Assembly: GCA_003543135.1 (NCBI GenBank)
Contig: DPJG01000032.1
Coordinates: 62,001-126,000, forward strand
Length of the DNA: 64,000 bases
Direction: 5' to 3'
Source of the DNA: Rheinheimera sp.
Lineage (GTDB): Bacteria > Pseudomonadota > Gammaproteobacteria > Enterobacterales > Alteromonadaceae
Part shown: positions 56,516 to 64,000 of the stretch, piece by piece
How the letters are laid out: the number at the start of each line of letters is the position of its first letter
Numbering within the stretch: the first letter of the stretch is position 1
Position numbers and translations under genes: made by a program
Notes under the pieces: generated by a model
What the model was told of the DNA's origin: nothing
Seen by the model: the letters and a program-made list of their open reading frames with translations, nothing else
Databases searched by the model: none

Positions 56516-57727
56516 GTGGCGTTATTGGTACAAAAATTCGGTGGCACCTCGGTAGGTTCCACCGAACGTATTGAAAGGGTAGCGGAGCTGATTATCCGCA
56601 CCATTCAGGCAGGCCATAAGGTCGTTGCTGTGGTGTCGGCTATGGCAGGCGAAACCAATCGTCTGCTGGGGCTTGCCCAGCAAATTGACCCTAAGGCAGC
56701 CAGCCGTGAACTGGATGTACTGGCTGCCACAGGTGAGCAGGTCACTATTGCTTTGCTCGCTATGGCATTGATCAAAAGGGGATATCCCGCCGTATCTTTA
56801 TTGGCCGACCAAATTTGTATTCACACCGACAATAAATTTGGCAAAGCCCGTATTACCGCGGTAGACAATCAGCGGTTATTACAGGAGCTGGAGCAGGGGC
56901 ATATTGTGGTTGCCGCTGGTTTTCAGGGGCGTGACTTTGAGGGCAATGTCACGACGCTGGGTCGTGGTGGTTCTGATACCTCAGCTGTGGCGTTAGCTGC
57001 GGCACTGAAAGCCGATGAATGTCAGATCTATACCGATGTGGATGGCGTTTACAGCATAGACCCACGTATTTGTGCCGATGCCAAAAGGCTCAGCCTGATG
57101 CCCTGCAGCCATATGCTGGAGCTAGCCAGTGTTGGCGCCAAAGTGCTGCATTCACGGTCTGTGGAGTACGCAGCGCTGCACAGGGTGCCGCTTCGGGTGT
57201 TATCCACCTTTAAACCCGACGCCGGCACTTTGATTACCTATGAGGACGATTTAATGGTGTTGCCGACAATTTCCGGTATTGCCGGCCAGACGGGCGTGAC
57301 TTTATTAAAGTTGCAGCGGCTGAGCGCCAGCCAGTTGCAGCAGGTGATGCACAGTCTGGCTGAGCTGAATATCGAAACCGATATGCTGCAGCAGGACGGT
57401 GAATGGCCACAGCAGCTGACCCTGAGTTTTAGTCTTGCTACGGCAGATTTAAGCCAAGTGACTGATGCTGTGCAGAAAATAACAGAAAATAGTATGGTTT
57501 CTCTGCATCATCCGCAGCAGAACCTTGCTAAACTGTCGGTCGTAGGGGTTGGAATCAAATCTGATCCAATGTTATTGGCCAAAATATTCAGCATATTGCA
57601 TGACATGAATGTGCAAATTTGGCTGATGAGTAATTCAGAAAGTCGTTTTTCAGTGTTGATCGCCGCCGAGTTGCTGGAGAAAGTTGCCAGGGCGCTGCAT
57701 CAGGCTTTAGTCACCACAGAGAATTAA
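56516..57727 (+). CDS. lysC: Monofunctional aspartate kinase
   Basis: A 403-residue kinase performing the first step of the lysine, threonine and methionine pathway. Kinase motif VQKFGGTSVGS at the N-terminus, TTLGRGGSDTSAVALAAAL and YTDVDGVYSIDPR, then two ACT domains (GQTGVTLLKLQ; KLSVVGVGIKSDPMLLAKIFSILHD) that bind lysine or threonine for feedback inhibition. It starts with GTG, four bases after alaS, with no strong ribosome-binding site, so it is probably translated by coupling. Order alaS-lysC-csrA is common in Shewanella- and Pseudomonas-like genomes. Confidence 0.95.
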   Translation: MALLVQKFGGTSVGSTERIERVAELIIRTIQAGHKVVAVVSAMAGETNRLLGLAQQIDPKAASRELDVLAATGEQVTIALLAMALIKRGYPAVSLLADQICIHTDNKFGKARITAVDNQRLLQELEQGHIVVAAGFQGRDFEGNVTTLGRGGSDTSAVALAAALKADECQIYTDVDGVYSIDPRICADAKRLSLMPCSHMLELASVGAKVLHSRSVEYAALHRVPLRVLSTFKPDAGTLITYEDDLMVLPTISGIAGQTGVTLLKLQRLSASQLQQVMHSLAELNIETDMLQQDGEWPQQLTLSFSLATADLSQVTDAVQKITENSMVSLHHPQQNLAKLSVVGVGIKSDPMLLAKIFSILHDMNVQIWLMSNSESRFSVLIAAELLEKVARALHQALVTTEN

Positions 57728-57736
57728 TCCCAGGAT

Positions 57737-57765
57737 TTTCATAAATTTGAAGCCTGAGTTATGAT
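57737..57765 (+). promoter_or_regulatory. Candidate promoter of csrA
   Basis: TTTCAT at 57737-57742 and TATGAT at 57760-57765, 17 bases apart. The resulting leader of about 70 bases holds several GGA triplets, including AGGA at 57827-57830 and GGAG at 57833-57836 in the ribosome-binding site, the kind of sites CsrA itself binds. Confidence 0.5.
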
Positions 57766-57843
57766 TGGAACAAGGACGCGACGGCAGTCAGACCAAGCGT
57801 CATTCAGTACAGCTGGAATTTTTAAAAGGATAGGAGCAAGCGA

Positions 57844-58047
57844 ATGCTTATTTTAACCCGTCGTGTTGGTGAAACCTTAATGATCGGTGATGAAGTGACT
57901 GTCACTGTGTTAGGTGTAAAAGGTAATCAGGTTCGGATTGGTGTGAATGCACCAAAAGAAGTCTCTGTACACCGTGAAGAAATCTATATGCGAATTCAGG
58001 CAGAAAAAGGTACACCAGGCAGCTATAGCCAGGATGATGATCAATAA
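57844..58047 (+). CDS. csrA: Carbon storage regulator CsrA
   Basis: A 67-residue RNA-binding dimer that represses or stabilises mRNAs at GGA motifs near ribosome-binding sites. The sequence [20 protein letters not shown] and [12 protein letters not shown] match the family, including the RNA-binding Leu4/Arg6 and Arg44 positions. The ribosome-binding site AGGATAGGAGC contains two GGA triplets, so autoregulation is plausible. Followed by a tRNA-Ser/tRNA-Arg cluster, the same synteny as in E. coli. Confidence 0.98.
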   Translation: MLILTRRVGETLMIGDEVTVTVLGVKGNQVRIGVNAPKEVSVHREEIYMRIQAEKGTPGSYSQDDDQ

Positions 58048-58167
58048 TTCTGTTGCGCTAAATAATTGTTTTATTTGTTTTACTGAGTGATTTTTGCCCG
58101 TATTCGTTATTAATTGTTCAAATTGCTTAAAAGGTCGGCAAACAAACTTTTAAGCGGGAAAAAATGT

Positions 58168-58195
58168 TTGACATATTTTCCCAAGACATTAATAT
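58168..58195 (+). promoter_or_regulatory. Sigma-70 promoter of the tRNA-Ser/Arg operon
   Basis: Perfect -35 TTGACA at 58168-58173 and TAATAT at 58190-58195 with a 16-base spacer, 19 bases before the mature tRNA-Ser 5' end. Confidence 0.9.
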
Positions 58196-58214
58196 ACGCA
58201 CCGCAACGTAGCGC

Positions 58215-58304
58215 GGAGAGATGGCCGAGTGGCTGAAGGCGCACCCCTGCTAAGGGTGTATAGGGGAAACTCTATCGAGGGTTCGAATCCCTCTCCCTCC
58301 GCCA
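58215..58304 (+). tRNA. tRNA-Ser(GCT)
   Basis: 90 nucleotides including encoded CCA. Anticodon stem CACCC/GGGTG with loop CTGCTAA, anticodon GCT. Long variable arm (TATAGGGGAAACTCTATC) of class II serine tRNA; T arm GAGGG-TTCGAAT-CCCTC. Confidence 0.97.
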
Positions 58305-58321
58305 GTTGTTTTAGATTAGAT

Positions 58322-58398
58322 GGACGCATAGCTCAGCTGGATAGAGTACTCGGCTACGAACCGAGCGGTCGGAGGTTCGAATCCTCCTGCGTCCGCCA
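58322..58398 (+). tRNA. tRNA-Arg(ACG), copy 1
   Basis: 77 nucleotides including CCA. Acceptor GGACGCA/TGCGTCC, anticodon loop CTACGAA with anticodon ACG (read as inosine at the wobble position), T arm GGAGG-TTCGAAT-CCTCC. Confidence 0.97.
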
Positions 58399-58454
58399 TC
58401 TAAATCAACATAAGAAGTTACATTGCTGGGTGAAGTAAGAAAAAGTTGTACTAC

Positions 58455-58531
58455 GGACGCATAGCTCAGCTGGATAGAGTACTCGGCTACGAACCGAGCG
58501 GTCGGAGGTTCGAATCCTCCTGCGTCCGCCA
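58455..58531 (+). tRNA. tRNA-Arg(ACG), copy 2
   Basis: Identical to the copy 133 bases upstream; the 56-base spacer is unique. It is the last tRNA of the operon and is followed within three bases by a terminator hairpin and then a repeat array. Confidence 0.97.
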
Positions 58532-58533
58532 TT

Positions 58534-58557
58534 AAACCTGCCTAGAGCAGGTTTTTT
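58534..58557 (+). terminator. Terminator of the tRNA-Ser/Arg operon
   Basis: AAACCTGC/GCAGGTTT stem with CTAGA loop and T run, two bases after the final CCA. The same hairpin recurs at 58796-58816. Confidence 0.93.
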
Positions 58558-58562
58558 GTTTT

Positions 58563-58633
58563 CTACATCCCTGTAGAAAATCCCTTCGGGACCAGCTTCG
58601 CTGTCCAACAAGGTTCCAGACCTTGTTGTGTTT
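58563..58633 (+). repeat. Structured tRNA-downstream repeat, copy A
   Basis: Module of about 70 bases with three hairpins in a row: CTACA-TCCC-TGTAG; GGAC(C)AGC-TTC-GCTGTCC with a bulged C; and AACAAGGT-TCCAG-ACCTTGTT followed by GTGTTT. Between the first two lies the constant AAAATCCCTTCGGGACC. See copies B and C for compensatory changes. Confidence 0.8.
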
Positions 58634-58635
58634 CC

Positions 58636-58709
58636 CACATCCATGTGAAAAATCCCTTCGGGACCAGCTAAAGCTGTCCAAAAACGCTCCGGGCGTTTTT
58701 GTGTTTTTG
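58636..58709 (+). repeat. Structured tRNA-downstream repeat, copy B
   Basis: Same plan with different stem sequences: CACA-TCCA-TGTG; GGAC(C)AGCT-AA-AGCTGTCC; and AAAAACGC-TCCGG-GCGTTTTT followed by GTGTTTTT. The third stem has an entirely different sequence from copy A yet pairs perfectly, good evidence that the structure is maintained. Confidence 0.8.
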
Positions 58710-58740
58710 CGTCCACCGGCGTCTCGCGGAGCTCGTCGCG

Positions 58741-58787
58741 TGAAAACGGCGCAAGCCAAATTGTTGGCTTGCTTTGATCCGTTTTCA
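58741..58787. repeat. Large palindrome between repeat copies B and C
   Basis: Outer inverted repeat TGAAAACGG/CCGTTTTCA and inner GCAAGCCAA/TTGGCTTGC with an ATTG loop. The stem could reach about 18 paired bases with an asymmetric internal loop. Confidence 0.75.
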
Positions 58788-58795
58788 CCCATTAG

Positions 58796-58816
58796 CCTGC
58801 CTAGAGCAGGTTTTTT
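58796..58816 (+). terminator. Second copy of the tRNA-operon terminator hairpin
   Basis: CCTGC-CTAGA-GCAGG followed by TTTTTTG, matching the hairpin after tRNA-Arg copy 2 including the preceding CCATTA. It introduces repeat copy C just as the first copy introduces copy A. Confidence 0.85.
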
Positions 58817-58822
58817 GTTTTT

Positions 58823-58894
58823 CATATCCATGTGAAAAATCCCCTCGGGACCAGCTTCGCTGTCCAACAAGGTTCCAGACCTTGTTGTGTTTTT
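58823..58894 (+). repeat. Structured tRNA-downstream repeat, copy C
   Basis: CATA-TCCA-TGTG; GGAC(C)AGC-TTC-GCTGTCC; AACAAGGT-TCCAG-ACCTTGTT followed by GTGTTTTT. The second and third hairpins equal copy A; the first is intermediate between A and B. Confidence 0.8.
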
Positions 58895-58976
58895 ACAATC
58901 CGGCAATTGCCAGAGGCTCATGCGTTCATCCGGCAAGACGCAAAACTGTTTGTGTTTTGAGATACCGAATTCCCCC

Positions 58977-59025
58977 CTGAAGAAAATCCTTTCAGAACCA
59001 GCTTCACAGTCCGCAAAAAGGCAGA
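58977..59025 (+). repeat. Degraded copy D of the tRNA-downstream repeat
   Basis: GAAAATCCTTTCAGAACCAGCTTCACAGTCC aligns with the constant core of copies A-C, but changes break the second hairpin and no third hairpin of the same type follows. Probably a decaying copy. Confidence 0.6.
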
Positions 59026-59305
59026 ATAGCCGTTTTGCATATGCCGGTTACCCTGCGACCTATCTTAAAAACTATGGCCCTAGCTCAGTGCCTTACACTG
59101 CCGTCATTGGTCTGACCTTTTTGTAACTTTGTCGCCATTTTATCGGTGGGTTGTTCTAACTTTTACATGGCTGTTATCACAGGAGGGCGGCAGGGCGTGC
59201 TCCAACTCAAAGATGCCGATTTTTTGCTCAAAGACTACAACCTTTGCCTATCTGGACTTCTTCAGAGCCTTGTGTTCTGATGAGGCGCTACTTTTTGGGG
59301 GTTGT

Positions 59306-61342
59306 ATGTTGTACACAAAAATAAAATCAATAAAACAAAAGATCTTACTGACAGTTGGCGGCTCAACCGCCGTGCTTTTTGTCCTGGCCGCCATTTTTGT
59401 GGTCAGTCACCTGGCCAGTCAGACCCGGCTGCAGGTGGAGTCGGATGTGGATGCGCTGATGCAAAAAGAGGCGGTGTCCGTTGGCAAATTTTTTGCAGGT
59501 TACGCTCAGGTCGCCCGCACTTTTTTACATGCGCCGCAGTTCCAGCAATGGTTTGTGAATTACCCCGGGCGTGGTACTGAACTGAATGGTTTGGCCGGCT
59601 ACGAGCAGATCAACCAGACCTTTAAAACAGTCAGTGGCAGTGATGAAGCCATTTTGTCGGCTTTTTTTGCATTAACCCGCTCTGATGAATATTTCCGTGA
59701 AGATTCGCGTACCGGGGTGGATAAAGAAGGCCCGAACGCCGGTGATGTCACTAAAGGTTATTTTGCCAGCCAGCGTCCCTGGTATCAGGAGACGATGAAA
59801 CACAACGCCTTCTTTTTAGGTTCACCTTCAGCCGATTTTACCACCGGCATTGTGTCGGCCGTGGTGGAAGGGCCGGTGTATTTGCCCGATGGTACCCTGC
59901 TTGGGGTTGGTGGTGTGGATCTGCATATTAATAAAGTGGGTGAGCAGGTAGATACCATTCGTTACCATGGTCAGGGGTTGCCCTTTTTACTGGACGATAA
60001 AGGCCAGATAGTGCATTTCCCAACCCAGCAAGGTTTTGAAATTAAAACCAATGATGCTATTGCTGCTTTTGATCAGAAGATCAGTGAAACTTCGGGTTTT
60101 ACCGCAATAGCCGATGCGGCCAAAGCAGGGAAAGCCGGCTTTTTCCCGGTGCGTTTTCAGGGCGCACGCTATTACGTAGCGCTCGAGCCGGTCAAACTTG
60201 ATTTCCCGAAAATGGCCTGGTTAGTGGGCATGTTAGTGCCGGCGGAGCTGATTGACGGCCCGATTCAGACGTCGATCAGTTGGGCGTTATTCGCTACGTT
60301 GCTGATGCTTGGCATTATTACCGCGATGATTTTATTAAGTACCGGCCTGATTACCAAACCGCTGACCGACTTAACCGCTGCGATGCAGGACATTGCCAGT
60401 GGCGATGGAGACCTCACCCGAACCATCAATATTGACCAGCAGGACGAAGTGGGGGCTTTAGCAACACACTTTAATACCTTTGTTGGCAAATTACGCCAGT
60501 CGCTGCAAATGACCCGCCAGCAGGCCCATCAGGTGCAAAGCTCCAGTCAGCATTTAAATCAGGTGGCCGGTTTAACCAATCAGGAAATTCAGCAAAGCAA
60601 ACTGCAGATAGATTCGGTGTCTGCTGCCGTCACCGAAATGGCGGCTACGGTGCAGGAAATCAGCCAGAATGCTCAGTCGACCAGTGAAGCTGCAGCCCAT
60701 GCCCAGCAGCAGGGGCAGGACGGCTTTAAGTTGTCTGAACTGGCGGTGCAGGATATGACCGAGCTTGACAGCAGTATGCTGGAGGCCGTGCAGGTGGTGA
60801 TGGGTCTTGCCAAAGAATCGGAAAATATCGGTACTGTGGTGGATGTCATTAAAGGTATTGCTGAACAAACCAACTTACTGGCGCTTAATGCTGCTATTGA
60901 AGCGGCGCGTGCCGGCGAGCAGGGCCGGGGGTTTGCTGTGGTAGCCGATGAAGTCAGGTCCCTGGCAGGGCGCACCCGTGACAGCACCGACGATATCCGC
61001 CGTATGGTGGAAAAACTGCAGCAAATAGCCAAACAAGCGGAAACTGTGATGCAGCGTGGCCGCAGTCAGACTGAAGTCAGCACTGAGCGGGCGCAGGCCA
61101 TGCAGCAGGCGTTGTCGGCTATCAGTCAGGCTATTGTTGTGGTGCAGCAGCAAAGTACCCAAATTGCCGTTGCCACTGAACAACAAACCATAGTGGCCGA
61201 TGATATTAATCGCAGTTTGCATTCGATCACGGCTTTGGTGGATAACACTGCTGGCCATGCGACTGAACTGACGGCAGAAGCCGCAGCGCTGAACGGTTCG
61301 TCCAGCGAACTGCGTCAGGTGGTGGCACAATTTAAAATCTGA
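59306..61342 (+). CDS. Methyl-accepting chemotaxis protein with Cache sensor
   Basis: A 678-residue chemoreceptor. Transmembrane helix 1 near residues 12-33 ([20 protein letters not shown]), periplasmic dCache-type domain (about 45-315, with [11 protein letters not shown] and [12 protein letters not shown]), helix 2 ([20 protein letters not shown]), HAMP ([19 protein letters not shown]) and the signalling domain ending VVAQFKI; tip ...[23 protein letters not shown].... The ATG at 59306 follows GGGG; the open frame continues upstream without sense. The Cache pocket usually binds amino acids or organic acids; the ligand here is unknown. Confidence 0.92.
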   Translation: MLYTKIKSIKQKILLTVGGSTAVLFVLAAIFVVSHLASQTRLQVESDVDALMQKEAVSVGKFFAGYAQVARTFLHAPQFQQWFVNYPGRGTELNGLAGYEQINQTFKTVSGSDEAILSAFFALTRSDEYFREDSRTGVDKEGPNAGDVTKGYFASQRPWYQETMKHNAFFLGSPSADFTTGIVSAVVEGPVYLPDGTLLGVGGVDLHINKVGEQVDTIRYHGQGLPFLLDDKGQIVHFPTQQGFEIKTNDAIAAFDQKISETSGFTAIADAAKAGKAGFFPVRFQGARYYVALEPVKLDFPKMAWLVGMLVPAELIDGPIQTSISWALFATLLMLGIITAMILLSTGLITKPLTDLTAAMQDIASGDGDLTRTINIDQQDEVGALATHFNTFVGKLRQSLQMTRQQAHQVQSSSQHLNQVAGLTNQEIQQSKLQIDSVSAAVTEMAATVQEISQNAQSTSEAAAHAQQQGQDGFKLSELAVQDMTELDSSMLEAVQVVMGLAKESENIGTVVDVIKGIAEQTNLLALNAAIEAARAGEQGRGFAVVADEVRSLAGRTRDSTDDIRRMVEKLQQIAKQAETVMQRGRSQTEVSTERAQAMQQALSAISQAIVVVQQQSTQIAVATEQQTIVADDINRSLHSITALVDNTAGHATELTAEAAALNGSSSELRQVVAQFKI

Positions 61343-61466
61343 GTAAGCTCAAAACTCAGGGTGGCTTAGTCTATGGCTGTACGCCCTGAGGTTTAGTCTG
61401 AAATGTGTAGCAAGTTTTTATCCGATGGCCGGCCTTTGGGTCGGCCATTCATTGTGCTCAAGGTGC

Positions 61467-62243
61467 CTAACGCTGCTGAATATAAAATTCCAGCTTTTTA
61501 CTGATATTGTTTTTCTGGTGCTGGCGCGCCAGATATTGATTAAAACCACGCAGATAAGGTTGCCAGCCGGGGTGAAATGCCACCCGAAGAGCCACTTCGC
61601 CAAAATGTTCAGGTGACTGATACAGCGCTGTATCAGCAAACTGGTGTTGTTGCAGCCAGCGCGCCACATGTTCATTAATATAAGCGTAGTCACAACGGCC
61701 ACTTAGTAGCATTTTCATTTGCGCCAGTTCGCTTGAAGCATCGACCCTGGTGGTGTTGTGTTGCCGGAAAAAGGGTTCAAGTACTTCATATACATAATAT
61801 TGCCGGGTACAGACTGTTTTTCCTGCCAGCCAGTCCTTGATGCTGCTGCCAATGGCAAAAGGTTTTAACGCAAATAAATAATCGCGGTGTTGTAACAGGA
61901 CATCGGAAAAAATCAGCTGCTGTGGTTTTTGAGTCCATTCAGGCGCCAGCAGCATGGCATCCACATCCCCACTGTATAGCCTGTGCTCGGCGCCGCGCCT
62001 GTTATCAAGAATAAATTCCAGTTTTACTTTTTCATCAGAAAAGTGTTCTTCCAGCAGTTCCGGCACCAGACCAACCACTTTGTTGGTCTGCTGATCCACA
62101 TACATATAAGGTGGCACTTGCGGGTAATACAGCACAAAGCGCAATTTGTCGGCTGCCAAAGTGCAGAAACTGATGTGAAAACTCAGGCAACAGAGCACCG
62201 CTGTAGCTTGCTGGTGAAATCCTTGCCGGCGAAATCTGACCAT
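61467..62243 (-). CDS. Periplasmic solute-binding protein, family 3 (amino-acid type)
   Basis: A 258-residue exported protein of the SBP_bac_3 fold: signal region FHQQATAVLCCLSFHISFCTLA, then LRFVLYYPQVPPYMYVDQQTNKVVGLVPELLE, DVDAMLLAPEW and SELAQMKMLLSGRCDYAYI. ABC subunits are absent nearby; such orphan binding proteins in Alteromonadales often serve sensing or are of unknown role. The Met at 62243 has AGGGAG upstream; a GTG at 62261 is an alternative. It lies on the opposite strand to the polysaccharide genes. Confidence 0.82.
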   Translation of the reverse strand: MVRFRRQGFHQQATAVLCCLSFHISFCTLAADKLRFVLYYPQVPPYMYVDQQTNKVVGLVPELLEEHFSDEKVKLEFILDNRRGAEHRLYSGDVDAMLLAPEWTQKPQQLIFSDVLLQHRDYLFALKPFAIGSSIKDWLAGKTVCTRQYYVYEVLEPFFRQHNTTRVDASSELAQMKMLLSGRCDYAYINEHVARWLQQHQFADTALYQSPEHFGEVALRVAFHPGWQPYLRGFNQYLARQHQKNNISKKLEFYIQQR

Positions 62244-62492
62244 AGCGCTACTCCCTGTCACTGTGAACTGCGGTCCGTTTATTCTGATTGATTATTCGCT
62301 GTTGTTGGCATAACAACAAGTCTGTTTTTTGCTGATATTTTCAGCGATTTTTGCTCTGGCCGCGGATGAATAAAAGTTAAAAAAATGAAAAATGTTAAAG
62401 TCTTTAATTTTTCACAGTTCTCCGTTACTATCGGGGGAATGGAAAAATAAAAACAAAATAAGGATGTTTTACTTTTTTCAAGAGTCATTCTA

Positions 62493-63662
62493 ATGTTTAG
62501 GCAGTATCTTTTTGTATTTTCGACGCTTTTTTTAAGTATGAACACCAGAGCTGCAACCAGTGACTGGGAGCAGGCTAAAAATGAACTGCGCACTGCGCTG
62601 CAATTTGTTCACAACTCTAATCTTTATTTTCAGCAATCCCCTGTTGTCAGCGACCAAAAAGTGGCGGCGTCTGTGCAATACCATTGGCTTGGCTTGTTTG
62701 AAGGTTATGCCTTAGCCGTGCCTGCCAGCATCAGCTCGGGCCGTTATGCTGAGGAGTCGGCACTCAACAGCACTGATCACCAGATAGCACCTGCACTCAA
62801 GCTGTTTTTATCTGAAGCCGCCGATTTTAAGGTGCAAACCAGCTGGCAACGTGAGTTATTGCGTGCGGGTTTTGGCAAAGCAGAGTTTTTGGAGCCTGAT
62901 GCACAAAGCCTGACTGATGAACACAAGTTATTGCAGTTTGCATTACAGCTCGGGCGCTCGCCGGACAAACAACAGCTGACGCTGAGCGCCGGTCGTGACT
63001 TACGCCAGCAAACAATTCAGCAACAGCAAAATCCACAGTTGCCGTTCACTGAACCTGGCGCAGAATTATTGACTGAGCAGCAAGGCAGCTTTGCAAGTGT
63101 CCATTACGGCCACAGGCTCAATGAAAATACCAGTCTGTTGCTACAGAGCGAAATGCGCCATGAACAGCAAGGGACTATCCCGTCAAAGTTGTATCAGTTG
63201 GGCGCCGGCTGGTCGAGCCATTATGCCGGCAGTCAGCAGTTTCAGCTTGTGGTGGGCCACTTCAGGCGTGACACTGCGCTTTTACAAAGCAACGGTTATT
63301 ACTGGCAGGCCAATAATCTGTGGCAGATCTCCAGGCAATGGCAGCTGGTGTTGTCCAGCAGCCGCAATTCAGTATTGTCTTATGCCACCGGCAGTGTCAG
63401 TCAGCTCGAAACCCGTTCTGCGCTGACTTTGGGCTATCAGTGGAACGACGCTCATGTTACATCACTGACGGCCTCTCACGGCAAAGCGCGGCTGGATGAG
63501 CAGCAGTTACAAAAAACCAGACTGGAGCTGGCGTTGAACTGGCAATGGCAGCTTAGCAGCAACTGGCAACAGCAACTGCAGTTGCAACAGGCGCGGGTAG
63601 AGCAGAGCGGGCAGGATAAAACAGCCACCGAATTGTTCTGGCAAGTGAGCCGGTTATGGTAA
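62493..63662 (+). CDS. Putative outer-membrane beta-barrel protein of a polysaccharide export locus
   Basis: A 389-residue exported protein (signal peptide FRQYLFVFSTLFLSMNTRAA) made largely of alternating polar/hydrophobic strands with many Gln, Ser and Trp, ending in the aromatic WQVSRLW that suits BAM recognition. I recognise no named domain. It overlaps by seven bases the start of a Wza-like polysaccharide export gene, so it is probably a barrel that works with the exopolysaccharide secretion machinery. No clear ribosome-binding site precedes the ATG. Confidence 0.7.
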   Translation: MFRQYLFVFSTLFLSMNTRAATSDWEQAKNELRTALQFVHNSNLYFQQSPVVSDQKVAASVQYHWLGLFEGYALAVPASISSGRYAEESALNSTDHQIAPALKLFLSEAADFKVQTSWQRELLRAGFGKAEFLEPDAQSLTDEHKLLQFALQLGRSPDKQQLTLSAGRDLRQQTIQQQQNPQLPFTEPGAELLTEQQGSFASVHYGHRLNENTSLLLQSEMRHEQQGTIPSKLYQLGAGWSSHYAGSQQFQLVVGHFRRDTALLQSNGYYWQANNLWQISRQWQLVLSSSRNSVLSYATGSVSQLETRSALTLGYQWNDAHVTSLTASHGKARLDEQQLQKTRLELALNWQWQLSSNWQQQLQLQQARVEQSGQDKTATELFWQVSRLW

Positions 63663-64000
63663 AGCTGCTGGCTCTGCTGCTGTTATTTGCAATCTATAGC
63701 CCGGTGCTGCTGGCAGAGGCTGCGTTATCTCTGCAGGGTTATCAGTTTGGGCCTGGTGATACCATTAAAATTAGTGTGTATCAGGAACCGGACTTATCAG
63801 TCACAGCCCAAATCAGCCAGCAGGGTTTTATAGATATGCCGCTGCTCGGCAGCGTTAAAATGACCGGACTGACCCAGCAACAGGCCAAAGAGAAGCTTGA
63901 AGCACTGCTGCGGGACGGTTATCTGGTGTCGCCCAGTGTGTCTATTACCGTCGACAGTTACCGGCCATTTTTTATTTATGGTGAAGTCCGTAATCCAGGT
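63656..64000 (+). CDS. Polysaccharide export protein, Wza/Poly_export family, 3'-truncated
   Basis: The frame runs open to the window end (115 codons visible). A signal peptide (VKLLALLLLFAIYSPVLLA) is followed by YQFGPGDTIKISVYQEPDLS, the Poly_export domain signature, then GFIDMPLLGSVKMTGLTQQQAKEKLEALL and the beginning of a SLBB region (FFIYGEVRNPG). Such proteins form the periplasmic/outer-membrane channel for capsule or exopolysaccharide. No lipobox Cys is evident, unlike classical Wza. Overlap ATGGTAA with the preceding barrel gene indicates translational coupling. Confidence 0.9.
   Translation, partial: MVKLLALLLLFAIYSPVLLAEAALSLQGYQFGPGDTIKISVYQEPDLSVTAQISQQGFIDMPLLGSVKMTGLTQQQAKEKLEALLRDGYLVSPSVSITVDSYRPFFIYGEVRNPG

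Larger units (their letters stand above)
58532..59305 (+). other. Long non-coding region after the tRNA operon: hairpin repeats, then MCP upstream region
   Basis: About 770 bases without a credible gene. Up to about 59025 it is filled with terminator hairpins, four copies (three good, one degraded) of a structured module, and one large palindrome, listed separately. From about 59030 to 59305 lies the region upstream of the chemoreceptor gene; I see no clear promoter there. Minus-strand open frames across the repeats encode repetitive peptides and are judged to be by-products of the repeats. Confidence 0.8.

Noticed and set aside
58311-58936. Minus-strand open frames across tRNA-Arg genes and the repeat array, with recurring GPEGIF and SWSRRDF peptides
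   Set aside because: The repetition mirrors the hairpin modules and tRNAs in several frames at once; there is no ribosome-binding site or domain, and the plus-strand pairing explains the sequence better.
58563-59025. Possible CRISPR array
   Set aside because: Units are adjoining, differ in length and sequence, have no regular spacers and no cas genes nearby.
59060-59115. tRNA-like fragment (TAGCTCAGTG) before the chemoreceptor gene
   Set aside because: Only a D-arm-like stretch is present; no anticodon or T arm could be folded.
59205-59225. GCCGAT resembling a sigma-28 -10 element before the chemoreceptor
   Set aside because: No TAAAG-type -35 at the required distance.

Overview
The window is an ordinary stretch of chromosome from a Gram-negative gammaproteobacterium. 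It is most like an Alteromonadales/Chromatiaceae member of the Rheinheimera type; this placement is an inference from gene content and order, not a database match. Supporting signs are the order recX-alaS-lysC-csrA-tRNA-Ser-tRNA-Arg, the ssrA/smpB/ratA/rnfH/bamE/recN/nadK block, hrcA directly upstream of grpE, an Oar-like TonB receptor, DUF2796 and DUF3299 proteins, and many sensory proteins (two chemoreceptors, two diguanylate cyclases, two hybrid kinases). GC content looks close to 50% throughout. I see no prophage, insertion sequence, CRISPR array or clear genomic island.

Layout. 1-10.4 kb: nucleoside and nucleobase salvage (deoB partial, deoD, gpt, udk, nupC with a 2OG-Fe(II) oxygenase directly behind it), interrupted by a secreted endonuclease/exonuclease/phosphatase-fold enzyme and a large TonB-dependent receptor. 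10.7-13.5 kb: two identical tRNA-Leu(CAG) genes, then a TPR lipoprotein overlapping a secreted M28 peptidase. 13.5-18.1 kb: an operon of three different photolyase/cryptochrome genes behind a promoter resembling those of ECF11 (singlet-oxygen, RpoE-ChrR type) sigma factors. 18.2-21.5 kb: a ZrgA-like zinc-associated cluster (DUF2796, DUF3299, ABC ATPase, FtsX-like permease). 21.6-28.2 kb: a diguanylate cyclase with its own Hpt and two receiver domains, convergent with a GAF/PAS hybrid kinase that has no Hpt, then two small membrane coiled-coil proteins. 28.4-35.7 kb: housekeeping and quality control: tmRNA, smpB, ratA, rnfH, bamE, recN (with a LexA box), nadK, hrcA, grpE (with a sigma-32-type promoter).

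35.7-50 kb: a chemoreceptor, gabD, a PACE efflux pump with divergent LysR regulator, and a signalling stretch in which a propeller-diguanylate cyclase and a propeller-hybrid kinase flank a PstS-like binding protein and a porin; then a UPF0114 protein. 50-58 kb: an S46 peptidase, a membrane protein overlapping recX, alaS, lysC and csrA. 58.2-59.3 kb: tRNA-Ser, two tRNA-Arg genes and a run of imperfect repeats. Three repeat copies share a three-hairpin design with compensatory changes, which I regard as the most interesting unexplained structure here. 59.3-64 kb: a Cache chemoreceptor, a periplasmic solute-binding protein, and the start of a polysaccharide export locus (outer-membrane barrel plus Wza-like protein, cut by the window end).

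Regulatory sites stated from sequence: a LexA box before recN, sigma-32-like boxes before grpE, an ECF11-like pair before the photolyases, sigma-70 promoters before both tRNA clusters and ssrA, and several Rho-independent terminators. Family assignments rest on motifs recognised by eye; no search was run.
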